The translations under genes and the position numbers were made by a program. DNA of 64,000 bases from Lonicera japonica (lineage: Eukaryota; Streptophyta; Magnoliopsida; Dipsacales; Caprifoliaceae): contig CM038467.1 in assembly GCA_021464415.1 (NCBI GenBank), forward strand, positions 55,510,734 to 55,574,733, read 5' to 3'. Below, piece after piece: positions 11,680 to 23,250 of the stretch. How positions within the stretch are numbered: position 1 is the first letter of the stretch; every line of letters begins with the position of its first letter. The notes beneath the pieces were generated by a model. The model was given only the letters and a program-made list of their open reading frames with translations. It made no database searches and was not told the origin of the DNA.

Positions 11680-11840
11680 CGGAGAGAAGACCAGAGACGA
11701 TAGAGCAGAGTGAGAGATTCCGACGGAGGAATGGAGGACCGGCGGAGGACTGGAGAAGAGAGGAGACGGAGTACTGGAGGGGAGGGGAGGGACCGGAGGG
11801 CGAGAGATTGAGAGAGGGTTTTGAGCCTTTTGAGTTTCAA
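11680..11840 (-). pseudogene. CCA-adding enzyme exon 1 (organelle-targeting-like peptide)
   Basis: The minus-strand frame reads LKLKRLKTLSQSLALRSL and continues rich in Ser, Leu, Pro and Arg with few acidic residues. This composition is typical of mitochondrial or plastid transit peptides. It ends at a good donor (CTCCG|GTAAGC) in phase 2, which restores the frame into the next exon (codon CG+C). The first codon of the stretch is TTG rather than ATG. Plant CCA-adding enzymes are known to use a targeting exon followed by an internal Met for the cytosolic form. Confidence 0.65.
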
Positions 11841-11889
11841 TCGATTGTCCAAAAAAAATAGAAAGGGTTTTAATTCAATCGCACAAATC

Positions 11890-13094
11890 TGCTGTTTAAT
11901 ATCTTTATTTTAATTTTAATTTAATTTAAATTAAATATATCTAAATAACATATATATCATAAGTAATTTAATAAATTAATATTTATAAAACTTTATTTAT
12001 GCGCTAATATTGTAGAAATCAATTCATTATTATTATTTATTATAAAACCAAGTCTTAATTTAATCATTGATTAGGAAAAAAAAAGTCTTAATTCAATCTC
12101 ATAAATTTACTGCTTAATTATTATACCACTTAATATCTGTATTTTATATTTTAATTTGAATTAAATATATCTGAGTAACACATATATCGCATGTGTAAGT
12201 AGTCTAATAAATTAATAAATAAAGTGATAAGTTAACTAATAGACTATAAAAAATGTAGTATTTTATTCATGCGCTAATATAGTAGAAACTCGATGAAATA
12301 ACAATATCTCTAAATTTATAAAATAATACTTTTTTTATAAGGTCATCTTAAGCCCATCAATTATATAAATTGATAATTCATATTTTCAGACTTACTATCA
12401 TACTTTATCAAAATATGAACATAATATTATTTGCTTTTTTCTAAAATTTATATTTGCCTGAATTAATATTGTTCTCCAACTAACTTGGAAGTTGAATTTT
12501 ACATAAACCCACTTTTTGTAATTCATTTTGAGTAACAGTGATGTTTATTCTTATACTAATAGAAGACTTTTTGCATTTCACCACTATTTATTACTTTTTT
12601 TTATATCTTTGAGATAGAAAGCCATTGGAATAGAAATATAAAAAATAATATAATTTTTGTCACGTAATAAGAAGAAGAGGAGGAGGAAGAGAAATGATAT
12701 ATATAAAGAAAACATAAACTTGCTTAATTAAATTTATAGTAAATAAAAATTTAGGGAATACCAATATCACATTATTGGAAACATAAAATTTTCAAATCAT
12801 TTATCAATTGATAATATAATTTATTTAATTAAGTTTATAGGAAATAAAATTTAAGGAAAACAATATTGGAAACACAATTTTTTTGGTAAATTAATAAATT
12901 ATTTACTTATCGATAAATTAATAATTTATCTATAAATTAAAATTTTATTTAATTAATAAAATTGGTCGGTCCCGACCTTATTAATTTATAGAGTTTTTAC
13001 CATAATTATATTTGAAAAAAAAATCTCCAAAATTATTTTTATTGGATGGAATTACAATTATAAATCTTTCAATTGCAATTTTAAAATTACAAAT
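11890..13094. repeat. Copy 1 of a ~1.2-kb AT-rich duplication (uninterrupted)
   Basis: This segment has a paralogue at about 13960-16560. Shared landmarks are GACTATAAAAAA then TTCATGCGCTAATATAGTAG, ATAAGGTCATCTTAAGCCCA, ATAAACCCACTTTTTGTAAT and AATTACAATTATAAATCTTT. Its first 400 bp is itself two related tandem units (about 11890-12060 and 12110-12310). It contains the intact counterpart of the site where the Mutator-type element inserted in copy 2. No open frame is present. Confidence 0.8.
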
Positions 13095-13959
13095 ATATAT
13101 AACTCTCTAATAGGATAAAAACCGAATAGAATAAGAGTCGGAATTAGTCGAATAGGAATTATGGGAGATAAGATAGGAAAGGAATCAGTCGGATAAGGAT
13201 TAAGCGAGATTGGACATAATAAGGTCTAGTCGGATAAAGATTTAATAAACTTTGCATTTGATAGAGTTTCATATTACAAGTATAGATATTATATAATACA
13301 ACTTGCTTTTCTTTTAAAAATATATGCAATTTTAGTTGTTGTCCACAATATTTTTTTAACTAATGTGATTCTCCTATTTATAAATAAGTTTCGTAAAAAA
13401 CTCTTTCGGGAGAAAAATTCTATATTACATACAATATTTAAGAACTAGGCATCAAGTACAATTTCAAATTCTAATGTTACCTTTTTTTTTCTTCTAAAAT
13501 TAAAGTTTTTTATAAATACCTTTATTTAATAAAAAATAAATAAAAATACCATATTATACGAGAAATGAATTTTATTAGTTTAGTTACTGTGACTTTGGGT
13601 GATTGAAAATTTTCATTAATAAATTTGATTGTCTAAAAGGTATAAAGAAAAAGATTAAAATAAAAAAACATTATATTAATTTTGTTATTTGGAAACCATG
13701 GGATAAAATAATACCACGTATAGGGGTGGTATATATTTATCCGGTTCTAAAGGGATAAAATGATAATTAATCATGAGTGCAATCCAGTCCCGTATTGCAC
13801 TAAACGCATGATAGGATTAAAATATCATATCTACCTTTGCGCCAAACACATGATAGGACAAAGATCGGATAAGATTAATCAATCCAATTCTACTTCTAAT
13901 CCCAAGCGACAAATACGCCCTAATAGGATAAATCTACTATTTTACTACTTAACTATCAT
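13095..13959. other. AT-rich spacer between duplicated blocks
   Basis: No gene. The segments 13115-13250 and 13730-13940 contain repeated GGATAAGATT/AGGATTA-type words on both strands and may be an old MITE. I could not fix termini. Confidence 0.35.
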
Positions 13960-14478
13960 ATGATTTAATATTTTTATTTCATATTTTAATTTAAATTAGA
14001 TATAAAGTAATACATATATCGCTTGTGTAAGTGGTTTAATAAATTAATAAATAAAGTAATAAGTTAACTAATAGACTATAAAAAAAAATATAGGATTTCA
14101 TTTATTTGTTAATATAGTAGAAATCAATCAATTATTATTATATATTATAAAACCAAGTCTTAATTCAATCATTGTCCAGAAGAAGAAAAAAAAAGTCTTA
14201 ATTCAATCGCATAAATTTACTACTTAACTATTAGACCACTTAATATCTTTATTTTATATTTTAATTTAAATTAGATATATCCGAGTAACACATATATCGT
14301 ATGTGTAAATAGCTAATAAATAAAGTAATAAGTTAATTAATAAATTATAAAAAATATAGGATTTAATTCATGCGCTAATATAGTAGGAACTCAATGAAAT
14401 AGTAATTTCTCTAACTTTATAAAATAATACTTTTTTATAAGGTCATCTTAAGCCCATCAGTTACATAAATTAATAATT

Positions 14479-15778
14479 GAGTAAACTACCCTAATGGCCC
14501 TTCAACTATTGACCTAGTGTAACTTTGGCCCTTAAACTAAAAAACGCGCCATTTTAACCCTTAAACTATTAGCGAGTGTCACTGTGGCCCTTCCGTCCAC
14601 ATTTTCTGTTAAGTTGGACGGAAATAAAGGGCATTTTTGTCATTTTAATTATTTTTTTAAAAAAATAAATTGAATTGAATTTTTTATTATAAAATATATT
14701 AAAAAAAATTTTAAAAAAATGGAGAGAAAGAGAGAAACCAAATCGGAGAAAAAAATACAAGAAAACTTTCTCTCTCATACATAACAAAAGACAACACCAA
14801 ATTTCAAAACATAATTTGGTGATTGAAAACAGATGATCATGGGTTTTTAATTTAAGCTATGGCAAGATCTATGGCAAGATCCATGGGGGTGTTTGTGTGT
14901 GTGTGTGAGAGGGAGAGCAATTTAGGGATAGTGTACAGAGAGTAAAAGTTAAAGAGAAAGGAAGCAATGAAGAACACGGGGAAAGGTCACAAAATAAATG
15001 AAAAATAGGTGCCGAAAACTCGAAAGGGCAAAAAATCGATGACCAGAATAAACGAATCGCCAAAGAAAGAAGGTCATGGCGGCAATGGAGGTGGGAGTGG
15101 TAGAGAGAGAAGATGGGTTTGAGGTGGGAAGGAGGTCGAACATGGAGGTGGGGAGGAGGTCGGAAATGGAGGTGGTGGTGGTGGAAGTGGTGGTGGTGAG
15201 AGTGGTAGAGAGAGAAGATGGTGATGTATATAATATATATATATATATATGGGTTTCTCTTTTTCTTTCTCTCTTTGGGTTTGTGGTGAAGATATGGTCG
15301 GAAATGGAGGTTGGGAGGTGGTGGTGGTGGTGGGAATGGTAGAGAGAGAAGATGGGTTTGAGGTGGGGAGGTGGTCGGAAATGGAGGTGTGAATGGTAAA
15401 GAAAGAAGATGGGTTTGAGGTGGGGAGGAGGTCAAAAATGGAGGTGGGGAGGAGGTCGGAAATGGAGGTGGCGGTGGTGGTGGTGGTGAGAGTGGTAGAG
15501 AGAAGATGGGTTTGTGGTGGAGAGGTGGTCGGAAATGGAGGTGGGGAGGTGGGAGTGGTAGAGAGAGAAGATGGTGATGTATATTATATATATGGGTTTT
15601 TCCTTTCTTTTTATATTTTTTTTTAACGTTCATTTCCGTTCAACTTAACGGAAAATGTGGACGAAAGGGCTACAGTGACACTCACTAATAGTTTAAGGGT
15701 TAAAGTGACGCGTTTTTTAGTTTAAGGGCTAAAGTGACACTAGGTCAATAGTTGAAGGGCCATTATGGTAGTTTACTC
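14479..15778. mobile_element. Mutator-type non-autonomous element, ~150-bp TIRs, 9-bp TSD
   Basis: The left terminus GAGTAAACTACCCTAATGGC and its inverted partner ending GCCATTATGGTAGTTTACTC extend as terminal inverted repeats of about 150 bp (14479-14628 and 15630-15778) with few mismatches. TTAATAATT flanks both sides (14470-14478, 15779-15787). A 9-bp duplication with long TIRs is characteristic of Mutator-like elements. No transposase is encoded. The interior is mostly a G-rich tandem array. The empty site is visible in copy 1 at about 12365-12380. Confidence 0.85.
15076..15580. repeat. G-rich degenerate tandem repeats inside the Mutator-type element
   Basis: Units built from GGTAGAGAGAGAAGATGGGT, TTGAGGTGGGGAGGAGGTCG and GAAATGGAGGTG recur about five times with variable GGT/GGA runs. 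One strand is nearly pure G/A/T, so strong strand asymmetry is evident. Long open frames on both strands (Pro/His-rich on minus, Val/Gly-rich on plus) follow from this composition and are not credible proteins. Confidence 0.75.
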
Positions 15779-16560
15779 TTAATAATTCATATTTTCAGAC
15801 TTACTATTATATCTTATCAAAATATGAGTATAATATTGTTTACTTTTTTCTAAAATTTATATTTGCCTGAATTACTATCGTTCCCCGACTAACTTGGAAG
15901 TTGAATTTTACATAAACCCACTTTTTGTAATTCATTTTGAGTAACAATTATGTTTATTCTTGTATTAACACAAGCTAGTATTTTCGCATTTCATCACTTG
16001 TTGTTGATTTTTTTTTTTTTTTATATATCTTTGAGATAGGAAGCCAATGGAATAAAAATATAGAAAAAAAAATATAATTTTTGTCATGTAATAAGAAGAA
16101 AGGAAGAGAAATGGTCCATATAAAGACTACTTAATTCTAGAAAAACCAAAGGACAATACTGTAAAATTGCTTAATTAAATTTATAGGAAATAAAAATTTA
16201 AGGAATACCAATATCACATTATTGGAAACATAAAATTTTCAAATTATTTATCAAAGGATAATATAATTACTTAATTAAGTTTATAGGAAATAACATTTAA
16301 GGAAGATAAAAAAATAAAATAAAAAAATATTAGAGACACAATTTTTTTGGTAAATTAATAAATTATTTACTTCTCGATAAATTAATAATTTATCTATAAA
16401 TTAAAACTTCATTTAAATAATAAAATTGGCCGATCCTGACCTTATTAATTTACAGAGCTTTTGCCATAATTATATTTTAAAAAAAATCTCCAAAATTATT
16501 TTTATTAGATGGAATTACAATTATAAATCTTTCAGTTGCAATTTTAAAATTGCAGATCTA

Positions 16561-18359
16561 ATACTGTAATGGTATTATTATTGAGGAAGTCTTCTATACT
16601 GCTCCTATTAATTACGTTTATTAGTAAGCATTAATTGCATAGGAAGTTCTAAAGTATTTATTAGATTTAATTAAGGTATTACCTTTAAAGTTTTTTTTTA
16701 ATAATATAATTTACAATTTTTTAATAATATTAATTTAATAATAACCTACATTATTTTACCTATCTTTTGAATTTATCAACGAGTCGTTTCTCCTTTCTCT
16801 TCCAAAGTAAAGCATTATAAATGCCCACACGCTATGTCTTTGCTCCATAAAATACAAATTATAAATGAGTGTAGATTTTTGTTCCATAAGACTACGTAAA
16901 GAAAATGTTGAAGCAAGTACAGCAACAAAAACCGTCTATATATATTTGTTGTGATAAATTTTAAATATTGACAAGCGCACAAATTAGTTTATAATATAGC
17001 ATTTAAGCGAGGTCAATCCCACAAAAATTCAAACAGTATGTTTTATTTTTTTCTTGTTAACTTTTCACTAAATTCCTAATCTAGCTAGAAAGTAGTGGAA
17101 TAAAATAAATAAAACAAAGCAAAGCAAGTAAACTAAAGTAATAAAAGTAAATCAAATAATATTAAGCAAGATAACAAAATTAATGAATTAATTGACTAAG
17201 TTTTCGGAATCATATATTTAATATCATATTCCTTAATATTCATGTACGTAAACTCTACTCTTATTTCGCATTAATTTGGTCTTTCAACTCTAATAGGTGC
17301 GGAAAATAAAATCAATAAAGTCCAATTAATTAATAAAATCTAATTGAAATTCTTAAACAACCAAACTTATGTATAAGGTCAAAACACTCATTATATCCGT
17401 TAAAACACACCCTATATCTGCTCTCAACAAATCATAAGGTGAATCCAACAAAAAAATAATGAAAATCCAACTTTATTTTTATCAATTAAAATAAGTATCC
17501 AATAAGAAGAATTGTATTTAACATAAAAACATTAAATTGGTAGAGTCAATTGGCATGAACATGTGTGATAAATCAATTAAATATACTCATCCTAAAACTA
17601 GCCCAAATTTATGCTAGCATGAATAAAATTAAATAAATAAAAAATAATAAAGTTAAATAAAACTTAATGGGAATTAATTGAATAGTAAAATTTAAGCTCC
17701 AAATCTGCAAATTCTTCAAACAATATAAAAATAAAAGATTTAAAAAAAAAAGAATAAAGAAGAGAGAAGAAGGGAGTGCTTGGCAGCTCTTATTGCACAC
17801 CACCTTCAATTGGCTGCCTCCTGATGCTCTTTTTCTCCTTTAGGGCCTAGTAATTTGCATATGGACTTGGTTGCTTTAACACTTAAACTTGGGTCTTTTA
17901 GATGGCTAGGTTTGTTTAATATTAATAACAAATATATGAATGGGCCCATAATGATAAAGCTTTATTATTAAAATTGAGTCACCAAATAAACAATTATACT
18001 AATTTTCCCGCATCACTCTCAGCAACAGATTTAATATTATTTTCGGCCAGTAAAACATCGGAATATGAGAAAACTCAAAACACAAAAGTTATAGGTCTTC
18101 AAATTCTCTTTCCAACCATATAAAGAACGCCAAAAATTCTAGTTCTGAGAAAAAACATATGCTCAAAATATCGAACTGTTGTTATGATTTCTCATATACT
18201 TCCAAATCTTCTTTTCATCAAAACTTCTTCATTTTAAATCTAATTTGTTTAATTTAAAAGCTAGTATTCTCCAGTTATTCTCTAATATTTGAGAAAGCAT
18301 TAAAAATAAATTATTAATAGTAATATGTACTTTCTAAATTATAAATTAGCATGATAAAT
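16561..18359. other. AT-rich non-coding DNA, possible retrotransposon spacer
   Basis: No coding signal. The words at 16970-17060 (GACAAGCGCACAAATTAG, then GCGAGGTCAATCCCAC) resemble non-coding spacers of plant LTR retrotransposons, but no LTR, PBS or domain was found. Confidence 0.3.
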
Positions 18360-19135
18360 GATACCAATTTCTTGGTATATAAGTGGTCTTTGGTGTGCAA
18401 GCCTCGTCATGCCCCTTTATTTATCCCGGTTTATTGGCATCCTCCTCAAATTGGCTGGGTGAACCTGAATATGGACGGCATGGCTTAGGGTGCCCCAGGT
18501 AGCGCTACAATTGGGAGCGTTTTCAGATATCACAAGAGGGTTATTATCGGTGCATATTGTGGTTGGCGCTGGCTTTGGATTGAACTCGATTCAATGGCTG
18601 TTCTTCAGTACTTACAGTCCTCTTCTTATCAGCCTCATTGGTGTGTTACCACGAGGTGAGATAACTACAAGCAACTTCTCTCTCATATACGCTTTTATTG
18701 TTCCCATATCGACAGAGAGCGTAATGCTATGGTAGATTGTATTGCTTTTATGGGGCTCGATCATGAGACCCCATTTTTGTGGGATTTGGCTCTTATATAG
18801 AAGGTCGCTTTAGTGGGGCAAGACATGTCCTTATTCCCTAATTATAGATTTAGATTCCATTAGCTATATTTGCGTTTTTCTTTTGCTAGTGATATCTTTT
18901 TGGACTTGTTTGCTTAGTTTTGGTGTGATGGTTTATCAAGCCCATTGGATTGTTTTTGTTTTTGCTTTTACTGCTTTCTTAGGGAGGTCGGGTTCATGTC
19001 CCCCTTCCTTTTCATTGTGCGCCCTTGAGACTAGGCTTTTCAAACTCACTTATTTCTTTATTTTAATAATATAATGTTCTAGGACCCTTCCTTTTCGGGG
19101 GCTTAAGTAGATTCTTTTTTCTAAAATAATAATAA
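18360..19135 (+). mobile_element. LINE C-terminal RNase H domain remnant and 3' UTR
   Basis: The plus strand gives PPQIGWVNLNMDGMA, stop, GAPGSATIGSVFR and IIGAYCGWRW, later HIDRERNAMVDCIAFMGL. This is the plant RNase H pattern (GWVKxNxDGA..G..GxAG; HxxRExNxxADxLA) found at the C-terminus of many plant LINEs. An Asp of the RNase H motif is kept in NMDG, but there is a stop and frame damage. A T-rich 3' UTR ends in an AATAATAATATATAT tail. Confidence 0.65.
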
Positions 19136-19733
19136 TATATATATATAAGTGCCATTCTTCGGCCTACAGTATTTTGGAGTATTTCGAGTAAAAACTAGTC
19201 ATTTTTCGTGTCTAGAATTGCACACCCGTCGGTTTTATTTTTAGAGCGTCGAAGCCGTATCTGAGACAATTGATTGCAAAGCGAAGCTAAAAAGATCAGG
19301 TATATTTTTTAATCCATTTTAGTATATTTTTCATAAGTTCCATTATTTAAAAATGGGTTTTAAATTTTTTTTTAATTGATCCTAAGTGTTTTTTTTTAAA
19401 TGTGCTTATGTTCTTTTATCTAGTTGATAGCTTGTCTTTATCTAGATATAATCTTAGCTCTTGATCATTTTTAATCAATGGCACACGCATTGATCCATGT
19501 GCATTGAATGCTAGCTTTTGATTGGCTCTTGTGAATTTGTTTATAACATATATATGTCTCCCTTCTTTTGAGCCATTGGATTAAAGTTAATCTTAGCCAT
19601 CCATTTAACAAGCATCTATATTTCTTTCTTTCTTTCTCTCTTGAGCCCTAAGGAGCCGCAGCAGCCAACATACACGTATTGAACCCTATAAATCTTTCTC
19701 TCTCTAGAAGACATTGAAGAACTGAAGTTCTTA
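19136..19733. other. Non-coding, leader-like sequence, no gene
   Basis: A CTTTCTTTCTTTCT tract and a TATAAAT word near 19687 look promoter/5'-UTR-like, but no coding exon follows. Confidence 0.3.
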
Positions 19734-20026
19734 GGCTATCTCCAATGGTCATTTCTATCCATACAAATGTTTATGATAGAAAATAAAAATAGAAAAAATA
19801 TGCTCCAATAGATTTTTTATAACCATTTTTATGTGAAGTGAAAGTTGAGTCACATGGGAAATTTCTATCACCATTTCTACGTGTAGAAGTAGTGATAGAA
19901 ATTTTCAGTGTGACATGGCACATCCTTATTGGATGTAAGAAATCCACTAATTTTCTCTCATTCTTAAATAAATGCCAAGTAGTAAAGATAGAAAAGTTAT
20001 ATAGAAATGGCCCCATTGGAGAAACA
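19734..20026. mobile_element. PIF/Harbinger-like MITE
   Basis: The left end GGCTATCTCCAATGGTCATT and the right end ATGGCCCCATTGGAGAAACA are inverted over about 25 bp. TTA flanks both sides (19731-19733, 20027-20029), matching the 3-bp TWA duplication of PIF/Harbinger. It is 293 bp with no protein. Terminal bases differ slightly, so the copy is old. Confidence 0.65.
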
Positions 20027-20029
20027 TTA

Positions 20030-21985
20030 TTTGATACTTTTTTATTTACACAATTATATTGCCAAATAGATATAAAAATGTATTAAAAATATCATGACAC
20101 ATAAGATATAAATGAATTTATAAAAAATGGGCTTATAGGCTTTTTTTTTTTTAATCTAGAGATTAGTGACATTTGATTTGAAGATTCATCTCTTGGCTTG
20201 AGAGAGTGATATGAATTTATAGCTAAATCTTTGTTGGGTTTTTTTTTTAAGTTTTTCGGTATAAAGATTGAAGGCGCTGTGTTTGTTTAATATTCAAAGT
20301 GTTGTGTTTTAAATTTCGAAGGTGCTCGGATCTGCTTTGAATCTATTGTGTGATACGATCTATTTGTGTATTTTCGAAGTGTTGTGAGGGTAGCATTCAG
20401 TGGTGTTTATACTTGCTTTATCTCCTTCGATTTTCGGCTCTATCTTACTAATTTTACGAGGATATTTCATCTAAATTCGGGTATTATTGTTCTTAATCTT
20501 TCTTGATCTATCTTTGTTGTTTATTACTCGAAATTTGGTGTGATTCATGTGGTCAAATTTGATACTAATTAGATCTAAAAATTCCTGAATATAATCTATT
20601 TTTTTAGGATTGTTTTTATTGATTATTGCTACGAAAACAGTCCATTAAATATGTTTTTACTGCTGTGAATCAACTGTTAATATTGTTGCCATTGATGTTA
20701 TTTCTGCTGTGAAAAATTTGATTCTGTATAATGTAATTACTGCGAAAAAAGTCTATATAAACTGTTATTTGCTGATTTTTTGAAGCTGTCTTTGTGCTGA
20801 AAAATCTGGTTTATATTGTTGCGAATTTGATGTTGTTTCAATTAATTTCTACTGCGAATAAGTTGTTCATAAACTGTTAAAACTATTGGTGCTGTAGCTA
20901 TTGTTTATTGCTGGAAAATCTGAATCTAATTTGATTGTTATTGGTGTGGGGAAAATGAACTAATTTGTATTAATTTTGGCTACAAGTTTCATGTGATTAA
21001 GTTCTTCATATTGTGATTTGTTTTGAGAAGTATTTTGTGATCGAGTTGTTGATCTGTCTATACAAAATATTTTTTGAAACTATTTGAGTTATCAAAATTT
21101 GGAACTTATGGAATATATTGCTTTTGGCTTAGCTTTGTTGTGAATATTTGATTCTTGTTCTTGGTGAGGTTATCTCGGAAATTCTGCTATTGTATTGATT
21201 GCTTGAGTTTATTGAATCGGCTTGTTGAAGGAAGTTGTGTACCCTTGGGTTGTATGGGATGTGCATTAGGGTCCTTGTTTATTCTTTTTATCTGTTTAAA
21301 CTATTGTAAAAACTTTTAAATAGTGGATTTTGTTCTGAGGTAGGGTGCCTCCGTGGATGTTTCTCTCAATGGAGAGTTTACCACGTAAAAAACCCTTGTG
21401 TTGTGTTGTGTTATGATTGATTGATCAATTTCTATTTTTAGTTCATTAATTGCATCAATATCACAAAAGGTTTTTAAGACTCTTGAAAATTAAATAAGCT
21501 TTTCTTAAAATTCAGTTTTGACATTTAAAGGTAAACTTCTGGTTTATTCTATATTTGAAAAAGTCTATCCATTGTGGGAATTTCAATATATATATCCTTT
21601 TGATCCCAAATTAAAAGATTTTCTTAATAAATAAATAAATATGTGAACTTTTGATGAGGACGCATGGAGTATTATTAATGAAATACTCAGGCTGGGTTAA
21701 TGATAACTTGATAATCAATAGTATTGAAGTACTTTAGCTTGAGTTCATGAGATGAATAAACTCAAGTTCATCATTCATGAGATCAAGTTCATTTTTTGTG
21801 GCCCAAACAACATCTTTTTGGCTTATTTAGAGTTTTTGTTTAACTTTCCTATATAATTTTTATTCTTATAAACATTAACCTAGCTCAATGAAAAAAGGAC
21901 AAAAACTAGACTGTATTTATTTTAGGGGGCAACAATTAGCACTCTTTATCAAATAAATCACTTTTTCTCTATTGACACACACTCC
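20030..21985. other. Long AT-rich stretch without gene; degenerate CTGTGAA/CTGCGAA motif cluster
   Basis: Between 20620 and 20960 the words ACTGCTGTGAA, TCTGCTGTGAAAAA, TTACTGCGAAAAA and CTACTGCGAATAAG recur with AAACTGTTA at irregular spacing, like an eroded tandem array. The 21330-21420 segment (TGCCTCCGTGGATG, then ACCACGTAAAAAACCC) resembles LTR-end sequence, but no PBS follows. Confidence 0.35.
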
Positions 21986-21989
21986 ATTA

Positions 21990-22710
21990 TTTTTTGGGGA
22001 ATGCTATTCTCACACTCCAAATAACTCTCTAACACTCCTTAACACATCCCAAATATAAATTTTATCTTCTTAACACTCCCATCACTCCACACTCTCTATC
22101 TCTCTCTTTTTCTACCCATCTTCTTCTCAGCTTTTTTGTTCATGTATTTTTTTTTCTCTTTTTCCTTTTCTTCGTCTACACGTGCAAGGAATGTAGGAAT
22201 TAAAAAGCATAATCTCTCAAGCCTGGTGGAGGCGAAAGATCTAAAGTGGCTCTGTGAATGTGGTTTGAGAATAGCTTTTTTTTCAATTTTTTTTCTTCTT
22301 TATCATCATTTACATTATGTCTTCAATTGATTGGTTTAAAGATGGGTGCTATCGACAACCAAAGTATGAATATATACTCGGTTCCTAGGAACTGAGTGGT
22401 GTTCATCCTACTTAACCCAAAGGAACCGAGTGAAGCACATGTCACTCGGTCCTATAGAACCAAATCTAATGGAACTGAGAACGGAGAACTAACATATGCT
22501 CAATAAAAATAAATATGGAGGTAGGTGGAGTGATTTGATTTGTTTTTTTGAAATGTAAAGTGAGAGAGTGGAGTAGTGTGAATGTAGTGTTTTTAATTTA
22601 GATTAATATTAATTAATCTTAAAATTAAATATGGAGTGGTATGAGTGTTAGGAAGAAGGAATATGAAGTATAAGAGAGATAGAGTGTTGGAGAATGGAAT
22701 AGCGTATGTC
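21990..22710. mobile_element. Possible inverted-repeat element (~0.7 kb)
   Basis: The left part (AATGCTATTCTCACACTCCA and CTCTCTAACACTCC) is mirrored on the right by GGAGTGGTATGAGTGTTAG, AGAGTGTTGGAGAATGGAAT and AGCG. The inverted match is imperfect and the target duplication is not clear. The interior has CTCGGT...GAACTGAG palindromic words. The ends resemble the TCTAACACTCC family of MITEs at 56.4 and 58.8 kb. Confidence 0.45.
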
Positions 22711-22711
22711 A

Positions 22712-23250
22712 ATAACAACCCCCTTTATTTTATACGAAATTTCATTAGCTTGCAAAAAAAATAATCCGGAAATACGAAAACATTATCCAGTCGATGATTG
22801 ATTAGAAACCTACTGTTGACCTATCATTTTAGGTTGGCCCATAGACAAGATTCATAAAAGTAAGTTGGTTGCGGTTGGGCTGAACAACGCCCAACCCAAA
22901 CTGGCCTGGTGAAGATTGAGACCAATTTATATATATATATACACTAAGGTCTATCTGTGCCATTTATTACGGTGAAAAATTAAAAGTTGGTAATAAAATA
23001 AAAGAGAATAACGTATGACCGATCTAAATCGGTAAAAGATAAGTAAGTCTATATTGAACAATGAATACATTTGTTCAATTTTCGTTCTAGGAAACCTAAA
23101 AGTAACTTGATTGGATTGCCTTGTTTTAATTTATTTTAGAGGCACTTTTAGTTATATTTTTTGATCTTATTTCAATCTTAACAAAATACTTTTTTAACAA
23201 ATTAAACTCAACGCCAGATGTAAAAATAATCCAATTGCGTCTATTGACCT
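22712..23250. other. AT-rich, nothing recognised
   Basis: Contains a (TA)n run at 22929-22942 and the left GACCT target copy (23246-23250) of the adjacent solo LTR. Confidence 0.4.

Larger units (their letters stand above)
2770..11840 (-). pseudogene. CCA-adding enzyme (tRNA nucleotidyltransferase) gene remnant, exons 1-4 of a longer gene
   Basis: Four exons on the minus strand join in consistent phase into the N-terminal third of a plant CCA tRNA nucleotidyltransferase, which adds CCA to tRNA 3' ends in cytosol, nucleus and organelles. The order is an S/L/R-rich targeting-like peptide, then KIDLTDKESQIF, VVGGWVRDK (the GGxVRD nucleotide-binding motif), DIDIALDNM (the catalytic DxD metal-binding motif), then RNPEQSKHLETAKM and IDFVNLRSEDYSENSRIP. 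Two defects are visible. The codon after NMLGT, where Glu is usual, is TAA (5763-5765). No ATG opens the targeting exon; TTG stands at the likely start (11838-11840), although an internal in-frame ATG at 8368-8370 could start a cytosolic form. The RRDLTIN block and everything after it are absent from the window. Introns of 2.4-3.3 kb hold LINE pieces. Family assignment is strong; loss of function is inferred from the stop. Confidence 0.85.
13960..16560. repeat. Copy 2 of the ~1.2-kb duplication, split by a Mutator-type insertion
   Basis: It matches 11890-13094 on both sides of the 1300-bp element at 14479-15778. The left part (13965-14478) again holds two tandem subunits. The right part (15779-16560) resumes at TTAATAATTCATATTTTCAG exactly where copy 1 continues. 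Similarity ends near GCAATTTTAAAATT in both copies. Confidence 0.8.

Noticed and set aside
11559..11861. A 100-codon plus-strand ORF (Arg/Glu-rich)
   Set aside because: It is antisense to the CCA-enzyme targeting exon, which has a splice donor and matching phase on the minus strand.
14869..15633. A 254-codon minus-strand ORF rich in His and Pro
   Set aside because: It is the complement of the G-rich tandem repeats inside the Mutator-type element; low complexity, no domain, and plus-strand frames are open for the same reason.
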